DNA of 64,000 bases, from the NCBI GenBank assembly GCA_964403795.1, contig CAYOHP010000005.1, positions 1 through 64,000 of the forward strand. Reading direction: 5' to 3'. Each line of letters starts with the position of its first letter. Positions within the stretch are counted from its first letter, which is position 1. This document shows positions 43,863 to 52,736 of the stretch, one piece after another. Origin of the DNA: CAYOHP01 sp964403795 [NCBI: uncultured bacterium] (GTDB lineage Bacteria; Muiribacteriota; UBA6191; CAZXTJ01). A model generated the notes under the pieces. It searched no databases. It was given only the letters and a program-made list of their open reading frames with translations, and was not told where the DNA came from. Position numbers and translations under genes: made by a program.

Positions 43863-44852
43863 TCAGCTCCGCACCGGGGCGTTCTCGACCACCGTGGCGC
43901 CCGAGACCTCGACGAACCGGGCCCGCTCCCGGAACTCCCCCAGGCTGGCCGCGCCCACGTAGGTCATGGCGGAGCGCAGTCCCCCCTCGATGTCGCGGAC
44001 GATCGGCTCGACCGGTCCCCGGCAGGGCACCCGCATCACCACACCCTCGCTGGTCTTCCAACCCGAGGCGTACCCCGCCGAGGCGCTGCCCGCGTACACC
44101 TTGCACCCGTCCTGGACCCCACCGGGGGTCTCGTTGGTCCCCGCCAGCATGTACCCGAGCATCACCGCCCGTGCGCCCGCCGCCAACGCCTTGCACACGT
44201 CGCCCGGCGCCCGGCAGCCCCCGTCCGCGATCACCACATGGTCGCGGGCGCAGTCCATCACCGCCGAGAGCTGGGGGACCCCGACTCCGGTCTTGATCCT
44301 GGTGGAGCAGGCCGCCCCGGGGCCGATCCCGACCTTCCATGCGTCGACTCTCAGCCCATCCATGTGCTGTTCGAAGGCCCGGATCGTCTCCGAGGTGGCG
44401 AAGTTCCCGACGATCAGCACCAGGTCCTCGCCGAAGGTCTTCCGCAGCCAGCGGGCCTGGTTCACGGTGTTGATCTGGGCGCCGTGGGCCACGTCGACGC
44501 AGAAGATCCGGGCGCCCTCGGCGTGGAGCGCCTCGGCCCGCTCCTGCTCCTCGGGCTTGATCCCGATCGAGACCCCGACCCGCTCCGCGAAGTCGTTGTT
44601 GGCCACCGCCGCCCGGTACATGGAGACGTTCTCGTCGACCGGATCGAAGCGATGCAGCAGGGCGAGGCCCCCGAGCTCCGAGATCCGCCGGGCCATGTCC
44701 ACCTCGGTGATGGTGGCCATGTTCGCCGACACCATGGGAAGGGGAAGGGCCAGGTCGCCGAGGGTGGTGGAGACGTCCACTTCCCGACGGGTCTCGAGTT
44801 CCGAGAACCGCGGTTCGATCAGCACGTCGTTGAAGGTGAGCCGTCTCTCCAT
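43863..44852 (-). CDS. guaC: GMP reductase (IMPDH/GMPR family)
   Basis: A 329-residue TIM-barrel enzyme that would reduce GMP to IMP with NADPH. GIGPGAACSTR places the catalytic cysteine at C182 and T184 near it. KTGVGVPQLSAV and IADGGCRAPGDVCKALAAGA are family motifs. NETPGG matches the flap segment. The CBS domains of IMP dehydrogenase are missing and the length fits GMP reductase. GGGGAGG lies upstream of the ATG. IMPDH-like alternatives cannot be wholly excluded without alignment. Confidence 0.85.
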   Translation of the reverse strand: MERRLTFNDVLIEPRFSELETRREVDVSTTLGDLALPLPMVSANMATITEVDMARRISELGGLALLHRFDPVDENVSMYRAAVANNDFAERVGVSIGIKPEEQERAEALHAEGARIFCVDVAHGAQINTVNQARWLRKTFGEDLVLIVGNFATSETIRAFEQHMDGLRVDAWKVGIGPGAACSTRIKTGVGVPQLSAVMDCARDHVVIADGGCRAPGDVCKALAAGARAVMLGYMLAGTNETPGGVQDGCKVYAGSASAGYASGWKTSEGVVMRVPCRGPVEPIVRDIEGGLRSAMTYVGAASLGEFRERARFVEVSGATVVENAPVRS

Positions 44853-44959
44853 GGCAGATCCATCCTCCCCTGGGTCCCGCCCGAGCCTATCATCCGGCCC
44901 CTATCCGGTAGCATGGCCCGGGGACGCCGGGGGCAGGCGCAGGAAGGACGGAGGCGAGC

Positions 44960-45814
44960 GTGGCGATCGACCAGGAGCGGATCGAGGTCCAGGGTGTCCC
45001 GGTACCGCGCTTCCTCTACGGCACCGCCTGGAAGGAGGAGGCGACCGAGGGGCTGGTCCGCACCGCCCTCGCAGCCGGGTTCCGCGGCATCGACACCGCC
45101 AACCAGCGCAAGCACTACCACGAGGCCGGAGTGGGCGCGGCGGTCAAGGAGGCGCTCGGGTCGGGACGCATCGCCCGGGAGGACCTCTTCCTCCAGACCA
45201 AGTTCACCCATCTGGGCGGCCAGGACCATCGCCTGCCCTACGACCCGGCGGCCCCGGTCACCACCCAGGTCGCCCAATCGTTCGCGAGCTCGCTGGAACA
45301 CCTCGGGGTCGACCGGCTCGACAGCTACGTGCTCCACGGACCCTCGACCCGCTCCGGCCTGGCGCCCGAGGACTGGGAGGCCTGGCGCGCCATGGAGACC
45401 CTTCACCAGGAAGGCAGGGTCCGCCTTCTCGGCGTCAGCAACGTGACCCGGGACCAGCTCGCCCTGCTGTGCCGGGAGGCGAAGGTGACGCCGGCCTTCG
45501 TCCAGAACCGCTGCTACGCCCGGACCGGATGGGATCGCGGCGTCCGCCAGGTCTGCGCGGAACGCGGCATCGTCTACCAGGGGTTCTCGCTGCTCACGGC
45601 CAACCCCCACGAGATCGCCTCGCCACCGTTCCAGCGGATCCTGGCCAGGACCGGCGGCACGGCCCCCCAGCTGGTGTTCCGGTTCGCGCTGGCGCTGGGC
45701 TTCGTCTGCCTGACCGGGACCCGCGACCGGAACCACATGGAGCAGGACCTGGCGAGCCCGGCGCTCGACCTCGCACCCGACGAGGTCGCCACCCTCGAGT
45801 CGATCTCCGGCTGA
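44960..45814 (+). CDS. aldo/keto reductase
   Basis: Counting from a GTG start at 44960, 284 residues. DTANQRKHYHEAG carries the catalytic aspartate and tyrosine of AKRs; K near KFTHLGG and H in VLHGPS complete the tetrad. GVSNVTRDQLALL and VFRFALALG are typical C-terminal segments. The substrate is unknown; such enzymes reduce aldehydes with NADPH. AGGAAGGACGGAG precedes the start. TAGCAT at 44909-44914 is a possible -10 box. HrpB follows by 13 bases, suggesting one transcript. Confidence 0.88.
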   Translation: MAIDQERIEVQGVPVPRFLYGTAWKEEATEGLVRTALAAGFRGIDTANQRKHYHEAGVGAAVKEALGSGRIAREDLFLQTKFTHLGGQDHRLPYDPAAPVTTQVAQSFASSLEHLGVDRLDSYVLHGPSTRSGLAPEDWEAWRAMETLHQEGRVRLLGVSNVTRDQLALLCREAKVTPAFVQNRCYARTGWDRGVRQVCAERGIVYQGFSLLTANPHEIASPPFQRILARTGGTAPQLVFRFALALGFVCLTGTRDRNHMEQDLASPALDLAPDEVATLESISG

Positions 45815-45827
45815 TCCCGGGAGTCCC

Positions 45828-48278
45828 ATGGCCCGCCCCGGCGCGCGTCCCCCGCCGAGCCCGCTCCCGATCGACCCCTGGCTGGAGCGGATCGTCGAGC
45901 TGACCGCCCGCCATCGTCGCCTGATCGTGGTCGCCGAACCGGGTGCCGGCAAGTCGACCCGCATCGCCCCCGCCCTGACCGACCCCGGCCCGGTCCTCCT
46001 CCTCCAGCCCCGTCGGATCGCGGCCCGCTCGCTGGCCCGCCGCATCGCCGACGAGCGGGGCTGGACCGCGGGACGGGAGGTGGGCTGGCAGGTCCGCTTC
46101 GAGCGGCACTTCACGGCCTCGACCCGGGTGCTGGTCGCCACCGAAGGGATCCTGACTGCCCGGCTCTGTGCCGATCCCCTGCTCTCCGACTTCGCCACCG
46201 TGGTGCTCGACGAGTTCCACGAGCGGAGCCTCCATGGGGACGTGGCGCTGGCGCTCACCCGCCAAGCCCTGCTGGCCCGGGACGACCTGCGCCTGGTGGT
46301 CACCTCCGCCACGCTCGATGCCGCGCCGCTGGCCGCCTTCCTCGACGACGGTCCCGGCTGCCCGGTCCTCGAGGTCCCGGGCCGACCCCATCCGGTGGAG
46401 ATCGCCTGGCTTCCCGGCGCGTCGGCGGCCGAGGGGATCCGGGATGCCCTGGAGGCGCTCCCCGGCGACGTGCTGGCTTTCCTTCCCGGGCGCGCCGAGA
46501 TCCGCCGTGCCGCCTCGGCCCTCTCCGGCCTCGACCGGACCGTCGAGGTCCACGAGCTCTTCGGCGCCATGGACCCGGATCGCCAGGACGCCGCGCTCCG
46601 TCCCGGCCACCGTCGCAAGGTGATCCTCGCCACCAACGTGGCCGAGACCTCGCTCACCGTCGAGGGCGTCCGGAGCGTGGTCGACACCGGACTCCACCGG
46701 GTCCCCCGCTTCGACCCCTCGATCGAGCTGGACCGCCTGGAGGTCGAGCGGATCCCCGCCGACTCGGCCGCGCAGCGCGCCGGCCGGGCCGGCCGCCTGG
46801 GGCCCGGCAGGGCGCTCCGTCTCTGGGATCCCCGCGAGACCCTACGGCCCCACCGCGAGCCCGAGATCGCCCGGGTCGACCTCGGGTCCACCCTGCTCGA
46901 CCTGCTGGCCTGGGGCGGCAATCCGCGTACCTTCGAGTGGTTCGAGCCGCCCTCCACGGAAGCCGTCGACCACGCTCTCTCGGTACTCCGCCTGCTCGGT
47001 GCCCTGGTACCGGGCGATCCTCCCCGACTCTCCCGGCTGGGTCTGACCCTGTCCCGGTTTCCCCTCTCCCCCCGTCTCGCCCGTCTGGTGGTGGAAGGCG
47101 GGGGGAGCGCGCCCGCGGTCCGTCTCGCGGCCCTGCTCGGCGAAGGCTCCCGGGCGGCCGGCGCGATCGGGCTCTCGGGCGCAGCCACGTCCCCCTCCGA
47201 CGCGCTCGTGCTCCTCGACCGCTTCGATCGGGCACCCGAGGCCGTGGTCCGAGCTGCCCGGGAACTCGCGTCACGGCTCGAGGGACCGGTCGGGAGCGCT
47301 CCCGAGGACGGACCGGACCCGGGTCCGGGAGCTGCTCGAGAGGCGCGTCATGGCGGTCCGGAGCCCGATCCATCCGGGCGGGACGCGGCCGAGACCCGGC
47401 TCCGCAGGGCCCTGTTCGTGGCCTACCCGGATCGACTCGCCCGCCGCCGCGCCCCAGGGTCCGACCGCTTCCTGCTGGCGAGCGGGCATGGAGCGGTGCT
47501 GGATCCGGCGAGCACCGTCCGCGGCCACGAGTTCCTGGTGGCGCTCGACGTCGAGGCCCGGCGCGGCGAGGAGGCCCGCATCCGGCTGGCGAGCGGAGTG
47601 GAGGAGGCCTGGATCGAGCCGGAGAGGATCGAGGTCGAGCACTTCTTCGACCCTGCCCGGGGCGCGGTGCGCGCCCGCGAGGTCGAGTCATGGCGCTCCC
47701 TCCGCCTCTCCGAGCGCCCCACGACTCCGGTACCAGAGGAGGCCGAACGGCTCCTGGTCGCCGAGTGCCTGGCCCGGTTCGACGAGTTCGTCCCGGAATC
47801 GGAGCGTGCCCGGCTCGCCTTCGCGGCCCTCGAGGTCGACCGCGCCGAGCTGGTGGCGAGGGCATGCCGCGGCCGCATCGAGCTGCCGCGCCTCTCGCTC
47901 CCGGCCCTGCTCTCCCCGGCAGAGAAGCACCGCCTCGACCGGGACGCTCCCCGGGAGCTCACCCTGCCGAGCGGGCGCGCCACCCGCCTCGAGTACCGGG
48001 ACGACGGCAGCGTGGTGGCGACCGCCAAGCTCCAGGAACTCTTCGGCCTGGCCGAGACGCCTCGACTCGGGCCTCGGAGGGAGCCGGTCGTCTTCTCGCT
48101 GGTCTCACCGGGCGGCCGGCCGGTCCAGACGACCCGAGACCTCCGGAGCTTCTGGGAACGCACCTACCCCGAGGTCCGCAAGGAGCTGCGAGGTCGGTAC
48201 CCCAGACACCCCTGGCCCGAGGATCCCTGGACCGCGCCGCCTACGGCTCGGGCCAAGCCCCGACCCAGGCGCGACTAG
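45828..48278 (+). CDS. hrpB: ATP-dependent helicase HrpB
   Basis: An 816-residue DEAH-box helicase. Motifs: EPGAGKST (37-44, Walker A), DEFH (128-131, Walker B, a DEAH variant typical of HrpB), TSATLDA (about 153-159), TNVAETSLTVEGV (about 267) and QRAGRAGR (about 312-319). The HrpB C-terminal domain follows (NGSWS-like PTTPVPEEAERLL, then DRDAPRELTLPSGR, and SFWERTYPEVRKELRGRYPRHPWPE split over the end). Its cellular role is poorly known. Its TAG stop lies inside a CTAG that also ends the convergent permease gene. Confidence 0.94.
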   Translation: MARPGARPPPSPLPIDPWLERIVELTARHRRLIVVAEPGAGKSTRIAPALTDPGPVLLLQPRRIAARSLARRIADERGWTAGREVGWQVRFERHFTASTRVLVATEGILTARLCADPLLSDFATVVLDEFHERSLHGDVALALTRQALLARDDLRLVVTSATLDAAPLAAFLDDGPGCPVLEVPGRPHPVEIAWLPGASAAEGIRDALEALPGDVLAFLPGRAEIRRAASALSGLDRTVEVHELFGAMDPDRQDAALRPGHRRKVILATNVAETSLTVEGVRSVVDTGLHRVPRFDPSIELDRLEVERIPADSAAQRAGRAGRLGPGRALRLWDPRETLRPHREPEIARVDLGSTLLDLLAWGGNPRTFEWFEPPSTEAVDHALSVLRLLGALVPGDPPRLSRLGLTLSRFPLSPRLARLVVEGGGSAPAVRLAALLGEGSRAAGAIGLSGAATSPSDALVLLDRFDRAPEAVVRAARELASRLEGPVGSAPEDGPDPGPGAAREARHGGPEPDPSGRDAAETRLRRALFVAYPDRLARRRAPGSDRFLLASGHGAVLDPASTVRGHEFLVALDVEARRGEEARIRLASGVEEAWIEPERIEVEHFFDPARGAVRAREVESWRSLRLSERPTTPVPEEAERLLVAECLARFDEFVPESERARLAFAALEVDRAELVARACRGRIELPRLSLPALLSPAEKHRLDRDAPRELTLPSGRATRLEYRDDGSVVATAKLQELFGLAETPRLGPRREPVVFSLVSPGGRPVQTTRDLRSFWERTYPEVRKELRGRYPRHPWPEDPWTAPPTARAKPRPRRD

Positions 48279-49675
48279 TCCGAGGCTGCGCCGGCCGGGT
48301 CGTCGTGGTCCTGGCGCGGATCGACCGCGGCCCATCCCAGCCGCCGCTCCACCGAGGTGACCCAGTAGGCGGCCACCCCCGAGAAGATCGAGCCGAGCCC
48401 CAGGAGGAGCTTGCCCTGCTGGAGCCCCGTGCCGTCGGACACGGTACTGGCGATCGCCACCAGGGCCAGCACCGTGGTAGCCCCGGTGCAGAGGATCAGC
48501 CCGATTCGACCTCCTGGTACGCAGAAGGGTCGCGGCGCTTCGGGATGGGTGCGCCGCAGCTTCCAGAGGTTGGCGAAGAGCAGCAGGTTGGTGGTCATCT
48601 GGAACCACGAGTTCATGATCAGCAGCTGGCTGAAGTCGAGCAGGGTGAGCGCGCTGTAGGTGACGCTCCCCCAGAAGAGCGACTCGATCGGGGTCCCGTA
48701 CACCGGATGCCTGCGCTTCAGGAACCCGGGGAGGAACCCGTCCTCGGCGAGCGCCAGGGGGATCCGCGAGACCGCCAGCATGGTCACGTTGAGGAGCAGG
48801 GCGTTGGAGGCGAGCCCCGCCCAGGTGATGGCGCGCGCCAGGCCGGCCCCGCCCACCAGCCCGGCCGCCGTAGGGAAGTAGGCCGAGGTCCAGGACTCCC
48901 AGTTCCCCAGCGCCGCCAGACTGGCGATGGTCGGGACCATGTAGCTGAGGATCGCCAGGGTCACCGCGAAGATCAGCGCCGGGGGGAAGGTCTTCTGGGG
49001 GTTGTCGACCTCCTCGGCCACTGCCGAGAGCTTGTCGTAGCCCGAATACAGGAAGATGGCGAGCGGGACCCCGCTTCCGAGCGCCGGGATCAGCTTCTGC
49101 CCAGGATTCAGGAACGGTCCGAAGGGGTCATGGGTCCAGGCCGAGAACCCGAGCCAGGTGAGGATCACGAAGGGGATGAGGAGCAGCACCGAGAGCAGGA
49201 TCGAGACGTTCCCCACCACTTCGATGCCGCGCACGTTCAGGAAGTGCATGGCCCAGATCAGCGCCACGCAGACCAGCCAGTGGGAGAGACCCGCGAGCCC
49301 CGGGTTGGCGGCCACCCAGCCGGTCGGCAAGAGCTGCTGGAGGTAGTTGGCGAACAGCACCGCGAAGATCACGTTGGTGAGGACGCCGGTCATCCACAGC
49401 CACCAGGCGGCCTGGAATCCCCAGAAGTCCCCGAAGGCCATCCGCGACCAGCGGTAGTTCCCGCCTTCGACGGGGAAGGCCGCGGTCAGCTCGCCGACCG
49501 CGAAGGCGATCGGCAGGCAGAAGAAGAACGGCACCACCACCATGATGAGGAGCCCGAGGCCCGGCCCGCAGCCCGAGATCATCTCCTCGACCCCGAAGGC
49601 CCCGGCGCAGCTGGCGCCGTAGATCATGAACGAGAGCTGGAGCAGGCCCGCCTTGCGCTGCGCCGGCTCCCCCAT
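48275..49675 (-). CDS. APC-family amino acid permease
   Basis: A 466-residue transporter with about twelve membrane segments. FGVEEMISGCGP in helix 1, AFPVEGGNYRWSRMAFGDFWGFQ in helix 3 region (read in parts), and the conserved SGYDKLSAVAEEVDNPQKTFPPAL motif in helix 6-7 region fit the APC superfamily. The ATG shares a base with the aldehyde dehydrogenase stop (TGATG). As last gene of the GABA-type operon it probably brings in the amino acid or amine that the enzymes degrade. Confidence 0.88.
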   Translation of the reverse strand: MGEPAQRKAGLLQLSFMIYGASCAGAFGVEEMISGCGPGLGLLIMVVVPFFFCLPIAFAVGELTAAFPVEGGNYRWSRMAFGDFWGFQAAWWLWMTGVLTNVIFAVLFANYLQQLLPTGWVAANPGLAGLSHWLVCVALIWAMHFLNVRGIEVVGNVSILLSVLLLIPFVILTWLGFSAWTHDPFGPFLNPGQKLIPALGSGVPLAIFLYSGYDKLSAVAEEVDNPQKTFPPALIFAVTLAILSYMVPTIASLAALGNWESWTSAYFPTAAGLVGGAGLARAITWAGLASNALLLNVTMLAVSRIPLALAEDGFLPGFLKRRHPVYGTPIESLFWGSVTYSALTLLDFSQLLIMNSWFQMTTNLLLFANLWKLRRTHPEAPRPFCVPGGRIGLILCTGATTVLALVAIASTVSDGTGLQQGKLLLGLGSIFSGVAAYWVTSVERRLGWAAVDPRQDHDDPAGAASD

Positions 49676-51114
49676 CACAGGCCTCCCAGACCGACCAGCT
49701 TGGTCTCCAGGTAGTCGGCCAGTCCCTCGGCGCCGGACTCGTGGCCCTGGCCGCTGGCCTTGTGTCCGGCAAAGGGCGCTTCCACCGCCTGCGGGGCCCA
49801 GTCGTTGACGCCCACCATCCCGAACTCCAGGCCCTCCCAGGCCTTCACGGCGGCTTTCAGGTCGTTGGTCCAGACATAGGCAGCCAGGCCGTAGGGCGTC
49901 GAGTTGGCGAGCGCGAGGGCGGAGTCCAGGCTCTCGAACGAAGTGATCGGGAGCACCGGTCCGAAGATCTCCTCGTCGAAGACCGGCATCCCCGGCTCCA
50001 CCCCCGCCACCACGGTCGGCTGGTAGAAGTAGCCCCGTCCGCCGCCCTCGGGCCGCCGCCCGCCGGACCGCACCTGGGCGCCCGCGGACCGTGACTTCTC
50101 GACCAGCTCCTCCACCCGGTCCCGCTGGCGAGCGTTGATCAATGGTCCTACCTGGGTGGCGGGATCCAGGCCGCGCCCGACCTTCAGCTTGCCGGCGTGC
50201 TCGGCCATGCGCTCCCCGATCCGCCCCACCACCGATTCGTGGACCAGGAAGCGCTGGGGAGCGATGCAGACCTGGCCGGCGTTCCGGAACTTGGCGGAGA
50301 CCGCGGCCTTGGCCACCGCCTCCACGTCGACATCCGGGAGGATCAGGACCGGCGCGTTGCCCCCGAGTTCGAGCGAGAGCCGGGTGAAGGTCCGGGAGGC
50401 CCCGTCCATGAGGATCCGCCCCACCCGGGTGCTCCCGGTGAAGCTGATCTTCCGGCACTCGGGATGGTCGAGCATCGCCTGCCCGGTGGCCGCCGGGTCG
50501 CCGTTCACGAGGTTCAGCACTCCCTTGGGGATGCCGGCGTCGACCAGCATCCCGGCCATGGCCATGGCGGTGAGCGGGGTGTACTCGGAGGCCCGCGCCA
50601 CCACGGTGCAGCCTGCGGCCAGGGCCGCCGCCCAGGAGCGGGCCGGGTTGTAGGCGGGGAAGTTCCAGGCCGTGATCACACCCACCACCCCGATCGGCTG
50701 GCGCAGCACCAGCATCCGCTTGCCGGCCCGGCGGGACGGGATGGTGCGTCCGTAGGCGCGCTTGCCCTCCTCGGCGAACCACTCGAAGAGATCGGCGGCC
50801 ACCACCCACTCGCCCTTGGCCTCGGCGACCGGCTTCCCGCACTCCCGGCTGGTCATCTCCCCCAGCTCCGCGGCCCGGGCCCGCATCGACGCCGCCGCCT
50901 TCATGAGGATCTCGCCCCGCTGGTAGGCGGTGCAGGCCGCCCAGGGCCCGAAGGCCCGATGCGCCGCCTCGATGGCGGCCATGGCGTCCTCGCGCCCCCC
51001 GAACGGGACGGTCTTCACCACCTCCTCGGTGGCGGGATCGAGGACCGCCCACTCCCCTCCCCCATGGGCCCGCGTCCACTCCCCGTCGATCAGCTGCAAG
51101 TACGGCTTCTCCAT
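49675..51114 (-). CDS. succinate-semialdehyde dehydrogenase-like ALDH
   Basis: A 479-residue aldehyde dehydrogenase. N151 in TAWNFPAYN, E249 in LELGGNAP and the nucleophile C283 in NAGQVCIAPQR are intact. The usual lysine of VxKPSE reads Arg (VVARASEYTP, 172-181), which may affect cofactor binding. With the transaminase upstream it would oxidise the semialdehyde product (succinate semialdehyde if the substrate is GABA). GGAGGTC-type sequence lies upstream. The amidohydrolase stop is 25 bases before its start. Confidence 0.9.
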   Translation of the reverse strand: MEKPYLQLIDGEWTRAHGGGEWAVLDPATEEVVKTVPFGGREDAMAAIEAAHRAFGPWAACTAYQRGEILMKAAASMRARAAELGEMTSRECGKPVAEAKGEWVVAADLFEWFAEEGKRAYGRTIPSRRAGKRMLVLRQPIGVVGVITAWNFPAYNPARSWAAALAAGCTVVARASEYTPLTAMAMAGMLVDAGIPKGVLNLVNGDPAATGQAMLDHPECRKISFTGSTRVGRILMDGASRTFTRLSLELGGNAPVLILPDVDVEAVAKAAVSAKFRNAGQVCIAPQRFLVHESVVGRIGERMAEHAGKLKVGRGLDPATQVGPLINARQRDRVEELVEKSRSAGAQVRSGGRRPEGGGRGYFYQPTVVAGVEPGMPVFDEEIFGPVLPITSFESLDSALALANSTPYGLAAYVWTNDLKAAVKAWEGLEFGMVGVNDWAPQAVEAPFAGHKASGQGHESGAEGLADYLETKLVGLGGL

Positions 51115-51139
51115 GGAACCGGACCTCCCGTCGATGCGA

Positions 51140-52735
51140 TCAGCGCTGGTAGACGCGTTCTCCCCCGAGCCAGGTCTCCTCGACCCGGATCGAAGCGAGC
51201 TCCTCGGCCGGCACCCCCAGCGGGTCCCCCGAGAGGACCGCCAGGTCGGCGACGCAGCCGGGCGAGAGCCGGCCCCTACCGGCGCCGTCCCCGGTGGCCA
51301 GGGCCCCGCCCAGGGTGTAGGCCGAGAGCGCCTCGGCCGTGGTCAGGGCCTCGCCGGCTGCGATCGGCTCCTCGCCCGGACCGGCCCGCAGGACCGCGGC
51401 CCGCATCCCGGTGAGCGGGTCGTCATCCTTCACCACCGGGGCGTCCGACGAGAGCGCCACCACCAGGCCGGCCCGCAGCATGGAGCGGAGCGGATAGGCC
51501 CGCGGCACCAGGGGATCCGGGAGGTAGCGCCGGAAGTTCGTCCCCAGCTCGTCGAGGAAGATCGCCTGGGGCACGGCCACCACTCCGAGTCGGGCCGCCC
51601 GTGCGAGCTGCTCGGGGCTGGGGAGACCGAAGTGCTCGATCCGGTGCCCGGGGCCGGCGGCACCACCCTGGAGCCTCTCGAAGAGGTCGAGCACCGCCTC
51701 GATGGCGACGTCGCCGATGGCGTGGATCCCGATCCTCAGCCCGGCCCGGTGGGCCTCTCCGGCCAGCTCGAACAGCTCGTCGGGGGTCAGTCGCATCAGG
51801 CCCCGGTGTTCCGAACACCGGTAGGGGATCGAGAGGGCCGCGGTAGCCCCCGAGAGTCCACCGTCGGCGAAGAGCTTGACCGAATCGATCCTCAGCCGGG
51901 TAGAGACCCACCGCTCCGGGAGCGGATAGACCCGGGTTCCTCCCAGGGGCGTGCGGAGCGCCATGGCGTTGACGCGCCATGGCAGCCTTCCCTCTCCGTC
52001 GAGCCTCCGGTACACCTCCAGGAGTTCGGGAGCACAGCCGGCATCGGTGGCCGAGGTGATCCCCAGCGAGACATGGTGCCGGGCCGCCGCCAGCACCATG
52101 GTCTCGTACTCGGGCGCGGTCGGTTCGGGGATGTGGCGCGTCACCAGCGAGAGGGCGGTCTCGTGCAGCTCTCCGGTCGGCTCCCCGGCCGCGTCATGGA
52201 CGATCTCGCCGCCGGGGGGGGGCTGCGTCATGCGGTCCACCCCCGCGACCCTGAGCGCCGAGGTCGAGGCCACCCCGATGTGCCCGCAGGTCCGGGTCAG
52301 GTAGACCGGCCGATCGGGCACCGCCCGGTCCAGGTCCTCCCGGGTGGGCCGCCGCCCCTCGACCATCCGGGCTTCGTTCCAACCCCGGCCCTGGAGCCAT
52401 CCGCCGGGGGGCAACGCAGCCGCCGCCTCCCGCAGCCGCCGGACCAGCTCGCCCAGACTGTCGGCCCCCCGCAGGTCGGCCATCCCGGTAAGGAGCTGGC
52501 CCACCTTCCACACATGGGTGTGGGCATCATCGAACCCGGGAACCACCACCCGCCCACCCAGGTCGATCCTCCGGGTGCTGCGGTCGGCCGCCGCCTCGAC
52601 CTCGCCCAGGCTGCCGGCGGCCACGATCCGCCCCCCGCGGATCGCCAAGGCCCCGACCTCGGGTTGCTCGGGAACCTGGGTCAGGAACCGGGCCCCATGG
52701 AGCAAGGTCTCGGCGGCCGCCGACCGTACCCCCAT
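51140..52735 (-). CDS. YtcJ-like amidohydrolase
   Basis: A 531-residue metal-dependent hydrolase of the amidohydrolase-3 group. Metal ligands: PGFDDAHTHVW (HxH) near residue 70, a GLRIGIHAIGDVAIEAV helix with histidine near 335, HRIEHFG near 364, and SSDAPVV with the late aspartate near 440. These proteins hydrolyse N-acyl or amide compounds. It is packed between the transaminase (one base apart) and the dehydrogenase, so it may free the amine that the transaminase uses. The ATG start is at 52735. Confidence 0.88.
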   Translation of the reverse strand: MGVRSAAAETLLHGARFLTQVPEQPEVGALAIRGGRIVAAGSLGEVEAAADRSTRRIDLGGRVVVPGFDDAHTHVWKVGQLLTGMADLRGADSLGELVRRLREAAAALPPGGWLQGRGWNEARMVEGRRPTREDLDRAVPDRPVYLTRTCGHIGVASTSALRVAGVDRMTQPPPGGEIVHDAAGEPTGELHETALSLVTRHIPEPTAPEYETMVLAAARHHVSLGITSATDAGCAPELLEVYRRLDGEGRLPWRVNAMALRTPLGGTRVYPLPERWVSTRLRIDSVKLFADGGLSGATAALSIPYRCSEHRGLMRLTPDELFELAGEAHRAGLRIGIHAIGDVAIEAVLDLFERLQGGAAGPGHRIEHFGLPSPEQLARAARLGVVAVPQAIFLDELGTNFRRYLPDPLVPRAYPLRSMLRAGLVVALSSDAPVVKDDDPLTGMRAAVLRAGPGEEPIAAGEALTTAEALSAYTLGGALATGDGAGRGRLSPGCVADLAVLSGDPLGVPAEELASIRVEETWLGGERVYQR

Positions 52736-52736
52736 C

